From the NCBI GenBank assembly GCA_041484845.1, contig JBGPIK010000182.1, positions 1-12,415 on the forward strand: 12,415 nucleotides of DNA, read 5' to 3'. The position numbers were made by a program, and so were the translations under genes. Under the pieces are notes generated by a model. It ran no database searches, was not told where the DNA came from, and saw only the letters and a list, made by a program, of their open reading frames with translations. This document shows positions 1 through 6,702 of the stretch, one piece after another (position 1 is the stretch's first letter; the number at the start of each line of letters is the position of its first letter). The stretch comes from JBGPIK01 sp041484845 (GTDB taxonomy: Bacteria; Desulfobacterota; Binatia; UBA9968).

Positions 1-1
1 A

Positions 2-466
2 TGGAACTTCGTGCTCAATTTGAACTTAAACGGCATGTTCCGCGGCGCGCGCGCAGTGCTGCCGCACTTCATCAAAAAGGGCAGCGGCAATATTGTAACC
101 ACCGCGTCCACCTTCGGCTTGCTGGCCTCGGCCGAGTACCCAGGCTACTGCGCTACCAAAGCCGCTATCGTCAATCTGACTCGGGAGATGGCGTTGGATT
201 ACGGACCGCTGGGTATTCGAGTGAACTGCGTTTGCCCCGGCGCCATTGAGACGCCACGGTTCAGAGGTTTTCCTCCCAAACCGACTTTGGGCGACGGCAT
301 GACCGAAGAGCAGCGACAAAAATTGGGTAGTAGCAATAAGGCGCTTTTGCGCATGGGCCGGCCCGAAGAAATCGCCTACGGCGTGCTTTTTCTCGTTTCG
401 GATGAAGCGTCCTTTATCACCGGCCACGCGCTGGTGGTGGACGGCGGTCAAACGTTAGACGCGTGA
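2..466 (+). CDS. SDR family oxidoreductase, 5'-truncated by window edge
   Basis: This is the C-terminal part (about 154 residues) of a classical short-chain dehydrogenase/reductase, an NAD(P)(H)-dependent alcohol/ketone oxidoreductase of the cytoplasm. The reading frame is open to the left edge and begins WNFVLNLNLNGMF, the conserved helix with the structural Asn found in the middle of SDRs, so the nucleotide-binding N-terminus lies outside the window. The catalytic Ser in the VTTAS stretch lies 13 residues before the Tyr of YCATK, which matches the usual Ser-Tyr-Lys arrangement. The later motifs (GIRVNCVCPG, the RMGRPEEIA block, and the terminal TGHALVVDGGQTLDA) are standard SDR C-terminal landmarks. 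No substrate can be assigned. A downstream in-frame Val or Met should not be taken as the start. The octamer array begins 12 bases after the stop. Confidence 0.9.
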   Translation, partial: WNFVLNLNLNGMFRGARAVLPHFIKKGSGNIVTTASTFGLLASAEYPGYCATKAAIVNLTREMALDYGPLGIRVNCVCPGAIETPRFRGFPPKPTLGDGMTEEQRQKLGSSNKALLRMGRPEEIAYGVLFLVSDEASFITGHALVVDGGQTLDA

Positions 467-478
467 GAAGATCTGATT

Positions 479-612
479 TGGAGTAATGGAGTGACGAAAG
501 ACTGGAGTATTGGAGTAATGGAGTTTTGGAGTGATGGGTTTTCGGATCATGGCAATACTCCAGTACTCCACCACTCCATTTCTCCGGTCTCTCTCATCAC
601 TCCACTACTCCA
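479..612. repeat. Convergent TGGAGTNN octamer array, palindromic overall
   Basis: Direct units of TGGAGTNN occupy 479-486, 487-494, 503-510, 511-518, 519-526 and 527-534. The 8-base gap at 495-502 keeps the 8-bp phase. After a spacer of about 20 bases, the reverse-complement unit NNACTCCA appears at 555-562, 563-570, 571-578, 597-604 and 605-612, with decayed units between. The two halves can therefore fold into one long hairpin. It lies between two convergent genes and could act as a bidirectional terminator; that role is inferred. Confidence 0.85.
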
Positions 613-1451
613 TGAGTGTCGATAGCGCCGCTCTGTACTTCTTGCGGCTTTATTGTGAGCGGCAAATACCGCTTGGCAAAAACCGCGACCGCCTCCGCCA
701 AATCGGCAGCGGTCCGCGTTAGATTTGCCCGTTGTCGCAATGTCGTTCCCAGTTCCAACTGGATAGCGTCAATGCCGGTGCCGCGATGGCTACCGTATGT
801 TCGTGTCGTGAAGCCGCCGGTATATCGGCGCTCCAGATCGTTGGCCGCGCCATCGGGAGCGATTTTGTATCCCTTGAGCACGAGCTGCCCGAGTATACTG
901 CCACCGCCGGTGAGCGCTCCCCGCCCGAAGCGACGTTCCAAATCAGAGACACTTTTGCCATTGTCCGTGCCGCGAAAAATGGTCTCCGGTTCAGCGCCTT
1001 GACCATGAAGGTCGAGAAGCAGACCACGCCTCCAGCGCTGCTGCACTCTGCGGCATGCTTCTCCGAGCGCCTGATGATAGCCGTCGTAATATAACTTCGC
1101 TGTGGGACTTTCATAGGCAGCGGTAGGCGCCCGGTTCGCATCGATATACTTCCGCTCAAACCGCGCAACTACTAAAAATGGCCGACCACCCAACTCAATG
1201 GCGAGCCTAGCTCCGACCTGCTCTGCCAACTCCGCCGTGTTGTTGTCGCGCTCGGTCGTGAATTGTGCAACTCCCTGACCTTTTCGAACCGGGATTCCCG
1301 GAATCAGTTCGCGCCCGCCGTGAGGCGCCGACAATATAATCGGCAATGTTCCCGCCCAAAACGTGACGAGTCGCAGTGGATCATTCTTATCCTGCGCCCA
1401 CGCCTCTCCAAAAAACAAAACCACCGCGATAATCCAATATCGGCGCACCAT
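597..1451 (-). CDS. Secreted N-formylglutamate amidohydrolase-like protein
   Basis: This 284-residue protein fits the N-formylglutamate amidohydrolase family (FGase/HutG type, zinc-dependent amide hydrolysis). Visible family landmarks are SAPHGG (41-46), the RDNNT segment (68-72), RFERKYIDANR (97-107), LDLHGQG (146-152) and the DAIQLE block (228-233), which together carry the usual metal and substrate ligands. Residues 1-20 (MVRRYW followed by a hydrophobic run and AWA-Q) look like a cleaved signal peptide, so it probably acts in the periplasm. The ATG lies 10 bases past the oxygenase stop, and its AGGA ribosome-binding site overlaps that TAG, implying translational coupling. The last residues (HGVVE) and the TGA are encoded by the octamer array, so the C-terminus may have been altered by the repeat. 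There is no histidine-degradation gene nearby, so the true substrate may be another N-acyl amino acid or peptide. Confidence 0.83.
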   Translation of the reverse strand: MVRRYWIIAVVLFFGEAWAQDKNDPLRLVTFWAGTLPIILSAPHGGRELIPGIPVRKGQGVAQFTTERDNNTAELAEQVGARLAIELGGRPFLVVARFERKYIDANRAPTAAYESPTAKLYYDGYHQALGEACRRVQQRWRRGLLLDLHGQGAEPETIFRGTDNGKSVSDLERRFGRGALTGGGSILGQLVLKGYKIAPDGAANDLERRYTGGFTTRTYGSHRGTGIDAIQLELGTTLRQRANLTRTAADLAEAVAVFAKRYLPLTIKPQEVQSGAIDTHGVVE

Positions 1452-1461
1452 AATGATTGTC

Positions 1462-2307
1462 CTAACGCGCCTCCGGCGGTCCTAACTCTTCGATAACGTA
1501 GCCGTCGGGATACGTGGGATGCCCCATTTCCGTACGCCTCCGCGGCTGCTTACGCGGCGGTAAAAGCCCGGCGAGCTGCCCGCGCAGGCGCAACATTCTG
1601 GGCGCGATGAAACGCATGAAGGGATTCGGACGTGGAAAGCCAAAGGCCTCCAAAAGCGGATCGTCCAGCAAAGCGTAGATCACCGAGCGCACCAGTGGCG
1701 CGAGCAAAGCGGGGAACCAGCTAACAAATAATTCGCGCGTGGCCGCGCCCACGCGCCGGTTCGTTTCGCTGAAGCGGTAATTCGTTTGTTCGTACTCGCG
1801 GTTAAAACGCTCGAAGCTTTGATAATCGGCGGGAAGGTCTTGGATGTTCATGCGCCTGCCGACTTCACGCCAAAAATAAAAATGCCCCAAGCGCTCTCTC
1901 TCGCACATCGGTCGCCAGCCGAAGCGCTCGTTCCAGCGGATCGGCTCGAAAACAAACGTCGACAATACATAGAGGAAATGTTCATTGGCGATGGCAAAGC
2001 GGCCATGCAGCTGATTCATGCGCCTGAACGCGCGCTTGCCGCGCTCGCTGTCGTAACCCCATTCCATCAGTTCGCTAACAATCAGATCGGTATCGTCATA
2101 GCGCTTTTGCGGGCGGCGTTGAAACTCGCCCGTTTTGTCCAATAGCCCTGAAATGCTCGGCACACAATAAGTGCGAAAGAGCGCAAATTCTAAAGCGCGC
2201 GTGGTATCGAAGGGGAATTCATAGCACGTGGAAAGAAAGACAATACGTTGATGGTCCTTCTCGGGATCAAGCTTTTGTATAGCGTCCAGGATGGCAAAGC
2301 GAGACAT
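1462..2307 (-). CDS. Oxygenase MpaB family (DUF2236) protein
   Basis: This 281-residue protein resembles the MpaB/latex-clearing-protein superfamily (DUF2236), heme-type oxygenases that include fungal MpaB and rubber oxygenase Lcp. Characteristic stretches are FALFRTYCVPSISGLLDKTG (about 43-60), QKRYDDTDLIVSE (67-79), the MNQLHGRF segment (97-104, whose His is the likely heme-proximal ligand by analogy) and YVLSTFVFEPIRWNERFGWR (113-132). The C-terminal third has hydrophobic helices and then a basic PPRKQPRRR segment, which would suit membrane association. The start is ATG at 2307, with only a weak upstream purine stretch. It sits 76 bases after the TPR gene and 10 bases before the amidohydrolase gene on the same strand, so the three are probably cotranscribed. 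Family assignment is good; substrate unknown. Confidence 0.8.
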   Translation of the reverse strand: MSRFAILDAIQKLDPEKDHQRIVFLSTCYEFPFDTTRALEFALFRTYCVPSISGLLDKTGEFQRRPQKRYDDTDLIVSELMEWGYDSERGKRAFRRMNQLHGRFAIANEHFLYVLSTFVFEPIRWNERFGWRPMCERERLGHFYFWREVGRRMNIQDLPADYQSFERFNREYEQTNYRFSETNRRVGAATRELFVSWFPALLAPLVRSVIYALLDDPLLEAFGFPRPNPFMRFIAPRMLRLRGQLAGLLPPRKQPRRRTEMGHPTYPDGYVIEELGPPEAR

Positions 2308-2383
2308 TTCACAAATTCCGATTGCCGGGGCGCCGCTAACGGTGAAACCTATTCTTACCAGGATTGGCGCTTGCTGTCACGAT

Positions 2384-3130
2384 TTATTCGGCGATTTTAG
2401 CCTTCAAGTCACGCAAAAAATTACGCGGGAAAGGTTCGGCTTTGAGTTCCTGGGCGCGCTGCGCTTTGATAGCGGCCTCGGAATAGCGTTCTTGATCATA
2501 GAGAGAAAGCGCCCATGCCCTCCAACCGTCGGCATTGCCGGGATCGATCTCGAGACTCTCCACGAAGCACTGGTTGGCTTTAACAAAATATTGCGCGCGA
2601 TCGAGTTGCATGTCAGGCGGCAAACTTGCTGCGTAGGTGGAATTTGCTGCCGCCGTATCCAACAACAGCGCCACGGCTTCCTTGGGATCATCGATCAGGT
2701 CACGCGCCGTGTCCAGCTGCTCGATCGCGTCGAGAAGCTTTCCGCGCGCGCTCAACACCGCGCCGAAGCCCCAAAATGCCTGGTAGTTTTTCGGATTGAG
2801 CAGCCACGCCCGATTAAAATTCTCGAGCGCTAAATCCTTTTTTTCGTCTCTAATCGCTGCCCACCCTTGCGCCGCAAATGCGCGACTGGCCGCTTCGCGG
2901 CTGCGATACTTTGCAACGGCTTGGCGAACAAAAGCTTCGTCGGCTTTTTTAAGATGCTCGGGCCGAATCACGTCGGGTTGCCCAAACATGGGTCGTTGAT
3001 CGGCATTAATCTGCTGGGCCAAGGCGGTGCTCGGTGAAAAGTTTGGCGCGGCCCGGCAAAAACAACAAAGCCAGGCCAAAAAGAAACCCCATCCACTGAG
3101 ATGGCGCGTGTTAATTATTCTGCCCCGCAT
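2384..3130 (-). CDS. Exported tetratricopeptide-repeat protein
   Basis: This is a 248-residue protein built largely of TPR helices, a scaffold for protein-protein contacts with no enzymatic function evident. After a basic start, residues 13-25 form a hydrophobic, cysteine-rich segment. It is followed by STALAQQ (34-40), a plausible signal-peptidase I site, so export to the periplasm is likely. A TPR-like unit is clear at about 83-116 (AAQGWAAIRDEKKDLALENF then NRAWLLNPKN), with the next helices at 117-148 and a further pair at about 181-229 (CFVESLEIDPGNADGWRAWA, then YDQERYSEAA). The ATG at 3130 has a poor ribosome-binding site, and a GAGG lies too far upstream, so the exact start is uncertain. 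It is the first gene of the probable TPR-oxygenase-amidohydrolase operon. Confidence 0.75.
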   Translation of the reverse strand: MRGRIINTRHLSGWGFFLAWLCCFCRAAPNFSPSTALAQQINADQRPMFGQPDVIRPEHLKKADEAFVRQAVAKYRSREAASRAFAAQGWAAIRDEKKDLALENFNRAWLLNPKNYQAFWGFGAVLSARGKLLDAIEQLDTARDLIDDPKEAVALLLDTAAANSTYAASLPPDMQLDRAQYFVKANQCFVESLEIDPGNADGWRAWALSLYDQERYSEAAIKAQRAQELKAEPFPRNFLRDLKAKIAE

Positions 3131-3147
3131 TCGATTAAGTTTGCCTC

Positions 3148-3153
3148 ATCATA
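3148..3153 (-). promoter_or_regulatory. Possible -10 box for the TPR operon
   Basis: On the minus strand this reads TATGAT, five of six bases of the sigma-70 -10 consensus, about 18 bases upstream of the TPR start. No convincing -35 box lies 16-18 bases upstream. That position falls inside the 21-bp dyad, so the promoter could depend on a bound regulator. This is inference from spacing only. Confidence 0.35.
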
Positions 3154-3156
3154 GCA

Positions 3157-3177
3157 TTCCTTTGTAAAGCAAAGGAA
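3157..3177. promoter_or_regulatory. Perfect 21-bp dyad in divergent promoter region
   Basis: The half-sites TTCCTTTG (3157-3164) and CAAAGGAA (3170-3177) are perfect reverse complements around a 5-base centre. The dyad lies between the divergent TPR and SDR genes. It covers the -35 position of the leftward promoter candidate and ends 10 bases before the rightward -35 box, as expected for a dimeric regulator's operator. No T-run follows on either strand, so a terminator is less likely. Confidence 0.5.
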
Positions 3178-3187
3178 CGGGTGCGCC

Positions 3188-3217
3188 TTGACTCGCGAAA
3201 CTTTTCAGCGTTATCTT
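3188..3217 (+). promoter_or_regulatory. Candidate sigma-70 promoter for SDR gene
   Basis: TTGACT (3188-3193) matches five of six -35 bases and TATCTT (3212-3217) four of six -10 bases, with an 18-base spacer. Transcription would start near 3224, leaving a short leader that includes the ribosome-binding site at 3234-3237. This argues against translation starting at the TTG at 3188. Confidence 0.5.
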
Positions 3218-3244
3218 GGCGGCAGCTCAAAAAGGAGATTTCCA

Positions 3245-4015
3245 ATGATTGAAGGCCTGAAAGAGAAAGTAGCCATCGTCACCGGCGGGGGGCACGGAAT
3301 CGGCCGCGCTTATTGTTTGGGCTTCGGGGCTGCCGGCGGGCGCGTCGTCGCCGCCGATATCGATGAGCCGGCGGCAATGAAAGTTGCAAAAGAAGTCAAC
3401 ACGCAAACGGACGCCAAAGCACTGGGGGTTAAAGTCGATGTCGCCAACGAAGCCTCGACGCAAATGATGGTGCAAACGATTTTGGAGCAATTTGGCCGGA
3501 TCGATATTCTGGTCAATAACGCGGCGATTTTCGCCACCATCCCCATGAACCGCGGCGGCATCGACACCATCGATCCGGCGGAATGGGACCGCATGATGTC
3601 GGTCAATCTCAAGGGATTATTTTTCTGCTGTCGTGCGGTTTTGCCGACCCTGCGCAAACAAAAGTCGGGCAAGATCGTGAACATTTCTTCGGGATCGGCC
3701 CTCAATGGTAGCGCAGGTCGGATTCATTACGTCACCTCAAAAGCCGGCGTTATCGGTTTCACGCGCACACTCGCCCGCGAGGTGGGCGAGGACAATATCA
3801 ACGTCAACGCTTTGGCACCCGGCTCGACGCTTTCCGAGGACAACCCGACCGAGGATATCATCAAGATGCGGCAGGCGCGACTGAGCGATCGTGCGTTGAA
3901 GCGAGTGCAACTGCCGCAGGATTTAGTTGGGACGGTTCTCTTTCTCTCTTCGCCGTTGAGCGATTTCATGACCGGCCAAACGGTGTGCGTCGACGGCGGG
4001 GTCACGTTCCTCTAG
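3245..4015 (+). CDS. SDR family NAD-dependent oxidoreductase
   Basis: This is a complete 256-residue classical short-chain dehydrogenase/reductase of typical family length. The Rossmann glycine motif TGGGHGIG is at 13-20. Acidic residues at the end of the second strand (AADID, Asp38) favour NAD(H) over NADP(H). NNAA is at 91-94, the catalytic Ser149 is in IVNISS, and Tyr162 and Lys166 are in YVTSK, followed by the NVNALAPG segment and the terminal TGQTVCVDGG. The ATG at 3245 is chosen because GGAG (3234-3237) lies 7 bases before it; a longer frame from TTG 3188 would start inside the promoter. It is a separate gene from the truncated SDR at the left edge, though of the same family. The TAG stop abuts a palindromic element. 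The substrate cannot be read from the sequence. Confidence 0.9.
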   Translation: MIEGLKEKVAIVTGGGHGIGRAYCLGFGAAGGRVVAADIDEPAAMKVAKEVNTQTDAKALGVKVDVANEASTQMMVQTILEQFGRIDILVNNAAIFATIPMNRGGIDTIDPAEWDRMMSVNLKGLFFCCRAVLPTLRKQKSGKIVNISSGSALNGSAGRIHYVTSKAGVIGFTRTLAREVGEDNINVNALAPGSTLSEDNPTEDIIKMRQARLSDRALKRVQLPQDLVGTVLFLSSPLSDFMTGQTVCVDGGVTFL

Positions 4016-4143
4016 CAGACTGCTGAAAAAGACTCATATGCTTCGTTGCGCGAAATCGCCTTGCTACAACGTACCGGCTAAGTACGCCTCCGCTCGTCGA
4101 TTTTTCGCGCGCCTCGCCTCTGAGATCTTTTTGAGCAGCCTGC
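4015..4143. repeat. 129-bp palindromic repeat element (hairpin/MITE-like)
   Basis: The ends GCAGACTGCTGAAAAAGA and TCTTTTTGAGCAGCCTGC are near-perfect reverse complements. Internal blocks also pair (for example CGCGAAATCG against CGATTTTTCGCGCG), and the centre is a small stem, CGTAC (4070-4074) with GTACG (4082-4086). The dyad axis is near 4078-4079. The element starts at the last base of the SDR stop codon. Elements with ends like these recur in many deltaproteobacterial-type genomes, from memory. It may also terminate transcription. Confidence 0.75.
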
Positions 4144-4255
4144 AAACAGAGTCTTTCAACAACCTGCTAGCTGCCAAGGCGATTGATATTCCTGTTTGGG
4201 CTCAATCGTATTGTGGCAACGATGGAGTACTCTAATGGCGGAGCGGCGGCGCTAT

Positions 4256-4317
4256 GTACTTTAAGCCCGTAACTCCGACGCTGCATTTCGCTCTGCGTAT
4301 CTGAGTCTTTTTAAGCA
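4256..4317. repeat. Decayed right half of a second palindromic element
   Basis: This segment aligns by eye with 4072-4136 of the intact element. Shared blocks include the GTAC core, TAAG, CTCCG, the ATTTCGC stretch and TCTGAG-TCTTTTT-AGCA. No matching left half is clear. A further fragment at 4149-4167 resembles an element terminus. The rest of 4144-4334 holds no supported gene. Confidence 0.45.
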
Positions 4318-4334
4318 AGAACCCGGCACGAACA

Positions 4335-4365
4335 TTGTCACGCGTGTTCTTTTGCGATAGATAAT
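4335..4365 (+). promoter_or_regulatory. Candidate promoter for the hydrolase-senA-senB unit
   Basis: TTGTCA (4335-4340, five of six -35 bases) is followed after 17 bases by TAGATAAT (4358-4365), which contains a good -10 match (GATAAT, which would give a 19-base spacer). A CACGCGTG palindrome (4340-4347) lies just after the -35 box. Transcription would begin near 4370, about 30 bases before the ATG at 4402, so the leader keeps the GGAGG site at 4390-4394. Confidence 0.45.
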
Positions 4366-4401
4366 CATCGATTTGACGTTGATTTAATCGGAGGATCGTC
4401 T

Positions 4402-5229
4402 ATGGCCGGCTCAGATAAATTCGTCCAAGTCGACGGACTCAAGACCCGTTATATTGAACAAGGCTCCGGCCCGGCCGTTATCCTGCTTCACGGCGCCTCG
4501 CTGGGATCATCGGCTGATGTCTTCGCGAGAAACTTGCCGCCCCTGGCCGATGCCGGCCTGCGTGTTATTGCCTACGATCAACCCGGTTTCGGCTTAACGG
4601 ATAATCCAAGCGATTACTCCGTCGCCTACCGGCGCCGCTTAATTATGATGTTCATGGACGCGCTGGCCCTCGAGCGCGCGGCTTTGATCGGTCATTCGCA
4701 GGCCGGAAGTATGGCGGTGGCGCTCGCCTTCGATCATCCGCAACGAATTTCAAAGGTTATGATTCTCGGCACCGGGAGTCTTTTGCCGCCGGCGCCCGCC
4801 GCACAAAAAGAAAAAGGCGTGCGCGAGGGCGAAGAAGGGACGGCGACGGAACCGACCCTCGAACAGACGCGGGCGCTGCTCGAGCACAATCTCTACAATC
4901 ATCAGCTGATTACCCCTGAAGTGCTCGAAGTGCGCCAGCGCATGAGCGTCGGCAAAAATTTCGCAGCATTTTTAAAGCGCAGCCAGGCGCCCCAAGGCGG
5001 CGGGGCGAAGGATACTAAACCGATGTGGCAGAGATTGGTCGATCTCCCCTGCCCGCTGCTCATGGTTTTCGGCAAAAACGACCGCGGCAATGCCTGTGAG
5101 CGCGCCGCGCTGCTCAAAGAAAAATATCCGCAAATGGATCTCCACGTCCTCGACGGTTGCAAGCACCTGGTGCAGTGGGATGTCATGGATGAGTTTCACA
5201 ACCTGGCGACAAAATTTCTGCCCGACTGA
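4402..5229 (+). CDS. Alpha/beta-fold hydrolase, possibly part of the sen unit
   Basis: This is a 275-residue alpha/beta hydrolase, similar in layout to meta-cleavage-product hydrolases and esterases of the MhpC/BphD type. The oxyanion-hole segment LLHGASLG is at 28-35 and YDQPGFG at 58-64. The nucleophile elbow GHSQAG places Ser99, the acid is probably Asp227 in VFGKNDRG, and the base His255 is in DGCKHLVQWD. There is no signal peptide, so it is cytoplasmic. The ATG has a strong GGAGG 7 bases upstream and a promoter candidate in front. It stands 48 bases before senA on the same strand with no evident terminator between, so cotranscription is likely. Hydrolases of this kind are not part of the described SenABC pathway, so a role in selenoneine metabolism is only a hypothesis from position. 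Confidence 0.88.
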   Translation: MAGSDKFVQVDGLKTRYIEQGSGPAVILLHGASLGSSADVFARNLPPLADAGLRVIAYDQPGFGLTDNPSDYSVAYRRRLIMMFMDALALERAALIGHSQAGSMAVALAFDHPQRISKVMILGTGSLLPPAPAAQKEKGVREGEEGTATEPTLEQTRALLEHNLYNHQLITPEVLEVRQRMSVGKNFAAFLKRSQAPQGGGAKDTKPMWQRLVDLPCPLLMVFGKNDRGNACERAALLKEKYPQMDLHVLDGCKHLVQWDVMDEFHNLATKFLPD

Positions 5230-5277
5230 TGCGGCGGTGATCTTGAAGCCCGCATGGGACGGGCGTAGACAAACAGG

Positions 5278-6693
5278 ATGCAGGTTAACCACATCGAAGC
5301 CTTGGCCGGCATGAATGCGCGCCAGACCATCGGACGGCTGCGCTCATTTCGGGAGCGCACGCTCGCCCTGGTTGAGGACCTTAGCGATGCGCAGATGATC
5401 GGCCCCCGCCTTTCGATCGTCAATCCACCGCTTTGGGAAATCGGCCATGTCGCATGGTTCCAGGAGTTTTGGGTCTTGCGTCATTTGCTCAAACTAAAAC
5501 CGTTAGTCGAAAATGGCGATCAACTTTACAACTCGACCGATGTCGCCCACGACACGCGTTGGGAGCTGCTCCTTCCGGATCGTGAACAGACGCTGCGCTA
5601 TATGGAGGAAGTGCTCAACCGCTGCGTTGAAAATCTCGATGGCCCTGGCCCGCTCTCTCCCGAAACCTATTATTTTTACCTGCTCGTTGCCTTTCATGAA
5701 TCCATGCACGCCGAAGCTCTAGCTTACACACGCCAGACGCTTGGATACCCCGCGCCCAATGTTGCCGCGATTAAAACTAGCGACGAACCGTCCGGCGCCC
5801 CACTCCACGGCGATGTCGACGTTCCCGGCGGGATTTTCACTATCGGCGCGACGGCTGATTTCCCTTTTGTCTTTGACAATGAAAAATGGGCGCATCCCGT
5901 AACGCTCAAGCCTTTTCGTATCGCGCGTGCACCGGTCACCAACGGCGAATTTCGCGCCTTCGTCGAAGACGGCGGCTACCGCCATGCTAAACTCTGGAGC
6001 GCCGCCGGTTGGGAATGGCTCGAGCACGGCGGCGCGCCGCAGCTCGAGCGTTCGTTTGCCAAATTCTTCAACAAAACCATGAATGAATCTACGGAAGTTA
6101 CGCCTTTTACTGGGCGACTCGAGCATCCGGTTTATTGGCGGCGCGGCGCCGGCGGCCACTGGCAACAGCGCATCTTCGACCGCTATGTGCCGCTTCAAGA
6201 AAACGTCCCGGTGGTTCACGTGAGCTGGTATGAATCCGAAGCCTACTGCAACTGGGCGGAACGACGCCTTCCCACCGAGGCCGAATGGGAAGCGGCGGCA
6301 TCCGGCGAGCCAGGCGATCATGCGCACAATCTGAGCGAGCGCAGACGGCATTTTCCTTGGGGCGATGAAGCCCCGGACGAAGCGCGCGCCAATCTGGATT
6401 GGCGCGCCGGTGGAGTCGTTGATGTGAGCGCTCATGCGTCAGGCGATAGCGCCTTCGGCTGCCGCCAGATGATCGGCAACGTGTGGGAATGGACGGCCGA
6501 CGATTTCATGCCGTATCCGGGTTTTACCATCGATCCTTATAGGGAATACTCGAACCCATGGTTTGGATCGCACAAGGTTTTGCGCGGCGGCTGCTGGACG
6601 ACCTCTTCACTGCTCATCCGCAATACTTGGCGAAACTTTTACACTGCGGACCGCCGCGATGTTTGGGCCGGCTTCCGCACCTGCGCAAAATAG
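5278..6693 (+). CDS. senA: Selenoneine synthase SenA (EgtB-like nonheme iron enzyme)
   Basis: This 471-residue protein has the EgtB architecture: an N-terminal DinB-like four-helix domain (about 15-155) and a C-terminal formylglycine-generating-enzyme-type domain (about 180-469). The three likely iron ligands are His57 (in WEIGHVAWFQEFW) and His140 and His144 (in AFHESMHAE). The C-terminal domain shows LPTEAEWEAA (331-340), GNVWEWTADDF (400-410), LRGGCW (435-440) and RNFYTADRRDVWAGFRTCA (452-470). EgtB enzymes make the C-S bond of ergothioneine; the SenA branch makes the C-Se bond between hercynine and a selenosugar. I choose SenA over EgtB because of overall likeness (PPLWEIGHVAWFQEFWVLR, NTWRNFYTADRRDVWAGFR) and the SenB-type gene immediately downstream. 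The ATG at 5278 has a weak ribosome-binding site; Met12 at 5311 is an alternative start. Confidence 0.86.
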   Translation: MQVNHIEALAGMNARQTIGRLRSFRERTLALVEDLSDAQMIGPRLSIVNPPLWEIGHVAWFQEFWVLRHLLKLKPLVENGDQLYNSTDVAHDTRWELLLPDREQTLRYMEEVLNRCVENLDGPGPLSPETYYFYLLVAFHESMHAEALAYTRQTLGYPAPNVAAIKTSDEPSGAPLHGDVDVPGGIFTIGATADFPFVFDNEKWAHPVTLKPFRIARAPVTNGEFRAFVEDGGYRHAKLWSAAGWEWLEHGGAPQLERSFAKFFNKTMNESTEVTPFTGRLEHPVYWRRGAGGHWQQRIFDRYVPLQENVPVVHVSWYESEAYCNWAERRLPTEAEWEAAASGEPGDHAHNLSERRRHFPWGDEAPDEARANLDWRAGGVVDVSAHASGDSAFGCRQMIGNVWEWTADDFMPYPGFTIDPYREYSNPWFGSHKVLRGGCWTTSSLLIRNTWRNFYTADRRDVWAGFRTCAK

Positions 6694-6702
6694 ATTGACT
6701 TC

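Noticed and set aside
479..612. CRISPR array
   Set aside because: The units are 8 bp with no spacers of uniform length and no cas genes nearby.
3188..3244. N-terminal extension of the SDR gene from TTG 3188
   Set aside because: The TTG is part of a -35-like box, no ribosome-binding site precedes it, and GGAG at 3234-3237 is ideally placed for ATG 3245, where the Rossmann fold begins as expected.
5719..6435. Long minus-strand frame antisense to senA (238 codons)
   Set aside because: It is a composition-driven shadow of a GC-rich coding region, and its translation shows no recognisable domain.
5278..6693. Ergothioneine synthase EgtB
   Set aside because: The architecture is shared, but the adjacent SenB-type glycosyltransferase and the wording of the conserved blocks favour SenA. 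This is not excluded without a phylogeny.
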